Shown here piece by piece: positions 6,418 to 10,288 of a DNA stretch of 10,288 nucleotides. The position numbers and the translations under genes were made by a program. Source of the DNA: DATGQT01 sp033720695 (GTDB lineage Bacteria; Bacteroidota; Rhodothermia; Rhodothermales; Rubricoccaceae); NCBI GenBank assembly GCA_033720695.1, contig JAWWCA010000131.1:1-10288 (forward strand), in the 5' to 3' direction. Each line of letters opens with the position of its first letter. Within the stretch, counting starts at the first letter, position 1. The notes beneath the pieces are model-generated. The model did not search any database, was not told where the DNA came from, and was given only the letters and a program-made list of their open reading frames with translations.

Positions 6418-6687
6418 ATGGAGCTTTGGACCGAAGACCACGTCGAGCGCGTGCTCGAATGGTACGAGAAGGACCCCGGCGACGCCCTCGTCGGGGAGGA
6501 GCCCCTGCGAGGGATCGACCTCGCCGAGCTGCGGGCGCTCTTCAACCCCCACGACGACGACCCCGAGATGGTGGACGTCTACGAGGTCGAGCCCGGCGAG
6601 GTGGCCCGGCTCCAGGAGGCCGTCGCCCACCGCATCGACCTCGACGCCTACGACTACTTCGTGGCGGCGTACCGCAGGGAGGCGTAG
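6418..6687 (+). CDS. Small acidic protein of unknown function, 89 residues
   Basis: A cytoplasmic protein with no signal peptide or membrane segment and a large excess of Asp and Glu. The order of elements is: an N-terminal helix (HVERVLEWYEKDPGDALVG), IDLAELRALFN, an acidic turn (PHDDDPEMVDVYEV), a helix (GEVARLQEAVAH) and a C-terminal LDAYDYFVAAYRR. The pattern LxxLF...DDPxxxxxYxV...L..YDYFV recalls small immunity-like or DUF7683-type proteins of actinobacteria, but this is a memory-based resemblance and not secure. The ATG at 6418 follows five C bases and lies 11 bases after the transpeptidase stop, so it is probably translated from the same mRNA. A GC-rich hairpin 14 bases downstream may end the operon. 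Confidence 0.78.
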   Translation: MELWTEDHVERVLEWYEKDPGDALVGEEPLRGIDLAELRALFNPHDDDPEMVDVYEVEPGEVARLQEAVAHRIDLDAYDYFVAAYRREA

Positions 6688-6700
6688 CCGTGCCTGAGCG

Positions 6701-6719
6701 GGGCCCGCCGGCCGGGCCC
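6701..6719 (+). terminator. GC-rich hairpin after the 6418 gene
   Basis: GGGCCCG (6701-6707) pairs with CGGGCCC (6713-6719) across a 5-base loop, 14 bases after the stop at 6687. The seven G-C pairs are very stable. There is no T tract, so intrinsic termination is only likely, not shown. It separates the transpeptidase operon from the promoter-like box at 6748. Confidence 0.45.
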
Positions 6720-6747
6720 GCCGGTGGCGTCGAGCGCCGCGCTGCCG

Positions 6748-6756
6748 TACGTTGGG
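6748..6756 (+). promoter_or_regulatory. TAnnTTG promoter-like box before the 6783 gene
   Basis: TACGTTGGG lies 26 bases before the ATG at 6783, preceded by CCG as at 4308 (CCGTA). It matches the boxes at 4308 and 8643 in TA, TT and a following G. A matching -33 element is not clear. Confidence 0.4.
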
Positions 6757-6782
6757 AGACCGTTCGTCTCCGAGGCCCCGCC

Positions 6783-7862
6783 ATGACCCGTCTCCTCCTG
6801 CTCGCGACCGCGATCCTGTTCACCGCAGGCGCCGTCCGCGCCCAGTCGCTCGATCTCATCGGCATCGTCGAGCTGCCGGCCCTCGTCACCGACACGCTGG
6901 AGACGGGCGGCTCCGACGTGTGGAACTACACGGCCCCGGACGGCGCCGAGTACGCCATCATGGGCGACATCGAGGGCGTCTCGATCGTGGCCGTCCCGTC
7001 GCTCGAGGTCGTTGCCCGCGTGCCCGGCCCGACGGAGGACGCCCGCTGGTACTGGCGCGACATCAAGACCTACGGCCACCACGCCTACGTCGTCAGCGAG
7101 GCCTACGGCCGCAGCGAGGGGCTCCAGGTCATCGACCTGAGCGGGCTGCCCGAGCGGGCCGAGGAGGTCGCCGTCTACACGGGGGAGGACGGCGAGCTCG
7201 TCTCCTCGCACAACCTCTCCATCGACACCGAGCACGGCTTCGCCTACGTCCTCGACTCGGCCGGCTCGCCCGTCCACATCGTCGACCTCGCCGACCCCGT
7301 CGCGCCCGTCGTCGTGGGCGCGCTCGACGTGGGCGACGTGCACGACGTCGTGGCGCGGGACAACACGGTCTACGTGGCCGAGGGCCGCCAGCCGACGTTC
7401 TCCATCTGGGACACGACGGACAAGGCCAACCCCGCGCTCCTCAGCCGCGTCACGATCCCCGACGCCGGGTACGTCCACAACATCTGGCCCAGCGACGACG
7501 GCCGCTACGTGTTCACGACCGAGGAGACGGCTGAGAAGTCGATCAAGGTGTGGGACGTCGCGGACCTCGAGAACCCCGAGCTCGTCGGGGAGTGGCTGGG
7601 CGAGAGCCAGATCGCGCACAACGTGCTCGTCCGGGGCGACCGCGCCTTCGTGTCGCACTACACCTCGGGCCTCTACGTCCTCGACATCTCCGATCCCACG
7701 AACCCCGTCGAGCTCGCCCAGCACGACACCTACGCCCGGAGCGACGAGGTGGCGATGAAGGGGAACTGGGGCGCGACGCTGCCCTCCCCCGGCGGCTACG
7801 TGTACGCCAGCAACTTCACCGGGCAGCTGACCGTCCTCCGCTGGAGCGAGGCCGAGCTGTAG
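6783..7862 (+). CDS. Secreted LVIVD-repeat beta-propeller protein (choice-of-anchor B type)
   Basis: A 359-residue exported protein with a signal peptide (MTRLLLLATAILFTAGAVRA, likely cut after A20). The mature part is built of repeats with the core pattern 'h-x-V/I-h-D-h-s-D-P-x-x-P': LQVIDLSGL, VHIVDLADPVAPVVVG, FSIWDTTDKANPALLS, IKVWDVADLENPELVG and LYVLDISDPTNPVELA, about 45-55 residues apart. This is the LVIVD repeat of the choice-of-anchor B family, a beta-propeller of unknown biochemical role found in secreted or surface proteins. Conserved His-Asn or His-Asp pairs (SHNLSID, VHDVVA, VHNIWPSDD, AHNVLV) recur at blade starts and could bind metal. No C-terminal sorting domain, anchor or membrane helix follows the propeller: the protein ends at LTVLRWSEAEL. 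It has its own promoter-like box and converges on the M23 peptidase 16 bases away. Confidence 0.9.
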   Translation: MTRLLLLATAILFTAGAVRAQSLDLIGIVELPALVTDTLETGGSDVWNYTAPDGAEYAIMGDIEGVSIVAVPSLEVVARVPGPTEDARWYWRDIKTYGHHAYVVSEAYGRSEGLQVIDLSGLPERAEEVAVYTGEDGELVSSHNLSIDTEHGFAYVLDSAGSPVHIVDLADPVAPVVVGALDVGDVHDVVARDNTVYVAEGRQPTFSIWDTTDKANPALLSRVTIPDAGYVHNIWPSDDGRYVFTTEETAEKSIKVWDVADLENPELVGEWLGESQIAHNVLVRGDRAFVSHYTSGLYVLDISDPTNPVELAQHDTYARSDEVAMKGNWGATLPSPGGYVYASNFTGQLTVLRWSEAEL

Positions 7863-7878
7863 GGGCCCCGGACAGCGG

Positions 7879-8574
7879 TCACCGCCCCCCCAGGAGGGGG
7901 TACGGATTGATCGGCTCGCCCTCCCAGAAGTCGGCCGGGTCCGCCACCCGCCACATCGCGAAGTGGAGGTGCGTGTTGCCCGGCGCGGCGTTCCCGCTGT
8001 CGCCGACGGTGCCGAGGACCGTGCCGCGCGTGACGGCCTGCCCCGCGGCCAGCCCCTCGGCGTAGCGGTCGAGGTGGGCGTAGTAGTAGACCGTCCGCTC
8101 ATCGGCGCCGAGTTGGTAGAGGGTGAGGCCGCCGCGGACGGAGGTGAACAGGCGGAGGACCGTCCCGTCGGCGGCGGCGAGGACGGGCGTCCCGCGCGGG
8201 GCGAGGATGTCGATGGCGTCGTGCTCGCGGCCCTGCCCCCGCGCGTCTTCGAACGTGTCCACCAGATCCTCGGGCTCCACCCCCGCGACCGGAATCACGA
8301 GGCCCGACGGCGCGACCTGCGGCGCCCCCAGGCGCTCCGGCTGCGCCACCGCGGCGTCCGCCGGGTCCACGCGCGCCGTGTCGCCCGCCGGCACCGGCGG
8401 CCCCTCGACCCGCAGCGACTCGGCCGCGGCATCGGGCGTCACGGGGTCGGGCGTCACAGGGTCGGGCGGGGGGGCCACGGTGCAGGCGTCGCGCAGGAAC
8501 CACCCGGCGGCGACGGCCACGAGCACGATGGCCGCGGTGCGGAGAGTCTCGGCGGCGGCGGGGCGGAGCGGCAT
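7879..8574 (-). CDS. Membrane-anchored M23 (LytM) family peptidase
   Basis: A 231-residue zinc endopeptidase-like protein that would act on peptidoglycan crosslinks outside the inner membrane. Residues 13-27 form a single N-terminal membrane segment (TAAIVLVAVAAGWFL) after a short positive start. A Pro/Asp-rich linker with a DPVTP repeat (residues 38-48) leads to the M23 domain, about residues 92-225. The zinc ligands are H118 and D122 (HDAID) and H204 in the HLH motif (H202-L-H204); the other active-site histidine is H167 (YYYAHLD). All key residues are present, so an active enzyme is expected, although M23 proteins without activity serve as amidase activators. The gene converges with the propeller gene and diverges from the TraB-like gene 96 bases away. 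A cell-wall hydrolase next to the L,D-transpeptidase fits a role in wall remodelling. Confidence 0.93.
   Translation of the reverse strand: MPLRPAAAETLRTAAIVLVAVAAGWFLRDACTVAPPPDPVTPDPVTPDAAAESLRVEGPPVPAGDTARVDPADAAVAQPERLGAPQVAPSGLVIPVAGVEPEDLVDTFEDARGQGREHDAIDILAPRGTPVLAAADGTVLRLFTSVRGGLTLYQLGADERTVYYYAHLDRYAEGLAAGQAVTRGTVLGTVGDSGNAAPGNTHLHFAMWRVADPADFWEGEPINPYPLLGGR
7887..7900. terminator. C5/G5 hairpin between two convergent genes, weak candidate
   Basis: CCCCC (7887-7891) and GGGGG (7896-7900) enclose an AGGA loop, inside the last codons of the minus-strand peptidase gene and 25 bases past the stop of the propeller gene. It could act on both transcripts. No T tract follows on either side. 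Confidence 0.25.
8434..8465 (-). repeat. Short tandem repeat encoding DPVTP twice
   Basis: GGGCGTCAC followed by GGGGTC or AGGGTC occurs twice in tandem in the linker of the M23 gene and gives DPVTPDPVTPD. The two copies differ by one base. It is a small linker expansion without clear function of its own. Confidence 0.55.
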
Positions 8575-8617
8575 GGGCGTGGAGCGTTCGCCGTTCTACC
8601 CTGGACGTCCCCGTCGG

Positions 8618-8651
8618 TTTACGGCGCGGCGGGCCCCCGGTGTAGCTTGGG
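8618..8651 (+). promoter_or_regulatory. Bacteroidota-type promoter candidate before the TraB-like gene
   Basis: TAGCTTGGG (8643-8651) resembles the -7 element TAnnTTTG. A TTTA at 8618-8621, 21 bases upstream, is a plausible -33 element (consensus TTTG, spacing about 19-24). The GTG start follows 19 bases after the box. This is the best of the three similar boxes. It lies in the 96-base divergent spacer shared with the M23 gene. Confidence 0.5.
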
Positions 8652-8670
8652 CGCTCCACGGCCCGGATCT

Positions 8671-9558
8671 GTGCCCCGCTCTCTCCTCGCCCTCCTTGCT
8701 CTCGCTCTCGCCGCGCCGGCTGCCGCCCAGCCCGCGGCGCCCCCGGCGGCGTCCACGCCTGCGCTGTGGTCCGTGTCCGACGACGACAGCACGGTCTACC
8801 TCCTCGGCTCGGTCCACGTCCTCACCGAGCGGGCGTACCCCCTCTCCGCCGCCGTCGAAGCGGCCTACGCCGACGCCGAGGTCGTCGCCTTCGAGCTCGA
8901 CGTCGAGGCGACGCTCGCTGCTGCTGCGGATCCGAGCATGACGATGGCGCGCGGCCTCTACACCGACGGCACGACCCTCGCCGACCACGTCGCGCCCGAG
9001 CTCTACGAAGACGTCAGGGCCGCCGCCGGTGGCTTCGGGGTTCCCCCCGGCGCCGTCGACGCGATGCGGCCGTGGCTTCTCGCCCTGACGTTCAGCGGGC
9101 TGGCCGCCGAGCGCGCGGGCTTCACGGCGGAGCACGGCCTCGACCACCACGTCTACGTCCGCGCGGGGAGGGACGCGAAGGAGCGCGTCGCCTTCGAGAC
9201 GCTGGACCAGCAGATGGACCTGTTCGCCGGGCTCGCGCCGGAGGCGCAGGCGGCCATGCTGCGGCGGACCCTCGACGACCTCGCCGACGCCGAGGCCGGG
9301 TTCGAGCGTCTCCAGACCTCCTGGCGCACGGGCGACACCGACGCCCTCGACGCCGAGCTCCGCGAGGGGCTCACGGCCGAGCTCGAAGCCCGCCTCCTCA
9401 ACGACCGCAACCGCGCGTGGCTGCCTCAGGTGGAGGCCCTCCTCGCGCGCACCGGCGAGGACGCGCTCGTCGTCGTGGGCGTGGGGCACCTCGTGGGCGA
9501 GGGCAGCCTGGTGGCGCTGCTGCAGGACGAGGGCTACGCCGTCGTCCGTCACGATTGA
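8671..9558 (+). CDS. Secreted TraB/GumN-family protein
   Basis: A 295-residue exported protein of the TraB/GumN superfamily (erythromycin-esterase/PrgY/Tiki-like fold; some animal members are metalloproteases, bacterial roles are mostly unknown). The GTG at 8671 was chosen because a signal peptide begins there (MPRSLLALLALALAAPAAA, cut about residue 19) and because longer frame extensions are antisense to the M23 gene. Family motifs are seen at both ends: YLLGSVHVL with H49, FELDVE with E75, then GLDHHVYVRA, RVAFETLDQQ, LLNDRNRAWLPQVEALL, and the C-terminal VVVGVGHLVGEGSLVALLQDEGY with H273. The motif histidines and glutamate are the proposed metal ligands of the superfamily. Length is normal. 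It converges on tesB with a 34-base gap that holds nothing recognisable. Confidence 0.9.
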   Translation: MPRSLLALLALALAAPAAAQPAAPPAASTPALWSVSDDDSTVYLLGSVHVLTERAYPLSAAVEAAYADAEVVAFELDVEATLAAAADPSMTMARGLYTDGTTLADHVAPELYEDVRAAAGGFGVPPGAVDAMRPWLLALTFSGLAAERAGFTAEHGLDHHVYVRAGRDAKERVAFETLDQQMDLFAGLAPEAQAAMLRRTLDDLADAEAGFERLQTSWRTGDTDALDAELREGLTAELEARLLNDRNRAWLPQVEALLARTGEDALVVVGVGHLVGEGSLVALLQDEGYAVVRHD

Positions 9559-9592
9559 CTGGTCCGGAGGTTCGTCCCGGCCCGCCGTCGGG

Positions 9593-10288
9593 CTACGCCG
9601 GCTCCACGACGCGGATCAGGCCCTCCTGCGCCGCGCTCGCCACGAGGCGGCCGTCCTGGGTGTGGAGGGAGCCGCGGGTGAAGCCGCGGGCGCCGTAGGC
9701 GCTGGGTCCGTCCATCGTGTAGAGCAGCCACTCGTCGGCGCGGAAGGGGCGGTGGAACCAGAGGGCGTGGTCGAGCGAGGCCGCCTGCATGGTGCGCTGG
9801 AGGAACGAGCGGCCGTGCGGGAGGAGCGCGGCGCCGAGGAGGCCGTAGTCGGAGGCGTAGGCGAGGACGGCCTGCTGCATGAGGAGACCGCCGGGCACGG
9901 CGTCCACGGCGCGGATCCAGACGTGGTTGACGGGCGGCTCGCGCGGCTCGGGGTCGAACGGGTTGATCGGATTCACCGGCCGCCACTCGATGGGGCGCTC
10001 GGTCGTGTAGACCTCCTTGATGGGGTCGGGGAAGAGGTGCTTCACCTGGCGCGCGAGCTCGACCTCGCTGGGGAGGCCGTCGGGGCCGGGCACGTCGAGC
10101 GGCATCGGGGCCTGGTGGTCGAGCCCCTCCTCCTCCTTGTGGAACGAGATGGCGCAGTTGAAGATGGGCCGGCCGTGCTGGATGGCCGTCACGCGCCGCG
10201 TCGTGAACGAGCCGCCGTCGCGGAGCGGCTCGACCTGGTAGACGATGGGCCGCCGGATGTCGCCGGGGAGGATGAAGTAGGCGTGGAG
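9593..10288 (-). CDS. tesB: Acyl-CoA thioesterase II, N-terminus outside the window
   Basis: Hydrolyses acyl-CoA to free fatty acid and CoA in the cytoplasm. The frame is open from the TAG at 9593-9595 to the right edge (231 residues visible of a usual 285 or so), so the first part is missing. The sequence follows the TesB double hot-dog family closely: LHAYFILPGD at the visible start, PIVYQVEPLRDGGSFTTRRV, AIQHGRPIFNCAISFH, then in the second half ASLDHALWFHRPFRADEWLLY and GARGFTRGSLHTQDGRLVAS followed by AAQEGLIR. The catalytic Asp (SLDH), the Ser/Thr region (TRGSLHTQDG) and the Gln (AAQEG) of the family are all in place. A GTG at 10192 is internal and is not the start. It converges with the TraB-like gene. 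Confidence 0.95.
   Translation of the reverse strand, partial: LHAYFILPGDIRRPIVYQVEPLRDGGSFTTRRVTAIQHGRPIFNCAISFHKEEEGLDHQAPMPLDVPGPDGLPSEVELARQVKHLFPDPIKEVYTTERPIEWRPVNPINPFDPEPREPPVNHVWIRAVDAVPGGLLMQQAVLAYASDYGLLGAALLPHGRSFLQRTMQAASLDHALWFHRPFRADEWLLYTMDGPSAYGARGFTRGSLHTQDGRLVASAAQEGLIRVVEPA

Noticed and set aside
6654..8102. A 482-residue minus-strand frame opposite the propeller gene.
   Set aside because: It overlaps both the LVIVD gene and the M23 gene, and its Val/Asp/Gly-rich sequence mirrors the repeats of the propeller; no own motif.
7963..8670. An upstream extension of the TraB-like gene to an earlier start.
   Set aside because: The extension is antisense to the M23 peptidase, while a good signal peptide begins at the GTG at 8671 just after a promoter-like box.
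9559..9592. Possible terminator in the 34-base gap between the convergent TraB-like and tesB genes.
   Set aside because: Only short, imperfect C/G matches are seen, with no stable stem and no T tract.
9593..10192. A thioesterase starting at the GTG at 10192.
   Set aside because: Family-like sequence (LHAYFILPGD and DGGSFTTRR) continues upstream without a stop to the window edge, so the start lies outside.
1..10288. Search for CRISPR arrays, tRNA or rRNA genes, insertion sequences, toxin-antitoxin pairs or defence genes.
   Set aside because: No spaced direct repeats, cloverleaf-like segments, transposase motifs or terminal repeats were seen on reading; all long stretches are covered by ordinary enzyme or envelope genes.

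Overview
The window reads as two unrelated pieces of DNA joined near position 1425. Bases 1 to about 1424 carry two minus-strand genes: a short-chain dehydrogenase cut by the left edge, and the C-terminal part of a 4-hydroxyphenylpyruvate-dioxygenase-like enzyme (the two-domain sugar-isomerase/HPPD type, common in Proteobacteria). This piece has a clear Shine-Dalgarno site and visibly lower GC. From about 1425 to the right edge, GC is very high, almost every third codon position is G or C, Shine-Dalgarno sites are absent, and several ATGs follow directly on runs of C. The proteins there look like those of the Rhodothermales/Bacteroidota side of the tree: a Bacteroidota-style RNase E/G, an LVIVD propeller protein, and TAnnTT(n)G promoter-like boxes. 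At the join both genes have lost their 5' ends head to head, so a chimeric contig is the simplest reading and a real recombination breakpoint the alternative.

Layout of the right piece: RNase E/G (plus, 5' end missing), a 98-residue unknown protein and a PhnP-like metallo-beta-lactamase-fold hydrolase form one likely operon (to 4267). A signal-peptide protein of unknown function (4359-5087) follows, then a lipoprotein L,D-transpeptidase with a peptidoglycan-binding domain (5159-6406) and an 89-residue acidic protein (6418-6687) ending at a GC-rich hairpin. Next is a secreted LVIVD beta-propeller protein (6783-7862), converging on a minus-strand M23 peptidase (7879-8574). The peptidase is divergent from a secreted TraB/GumN-family protein (8671-9558), which in turn converges on a minus-strand acyl-CoA thioesterase II (tesB) that runs off the right edge.

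The common theme from 4359 to 9558 is the cell envelope: five of six genes have a signal peptide, a lipobox or a membrane anchor, and two are cell-wall enzymes. RNA turnover (RNase E/G) and lipid metabolism (TesB) flank it. I see no tRNA, rRNA, CRISPR array, transposase, phage gene or defence system. The most unusual items are the head-to-head truncation at 1425, an RNase E/G that lacks the zinc-link cysteines and carries a long Arg/Lys/Gly-rich insert, and the shared promoter-like box and C-run leaders. I found no convincing new multi-gene system.
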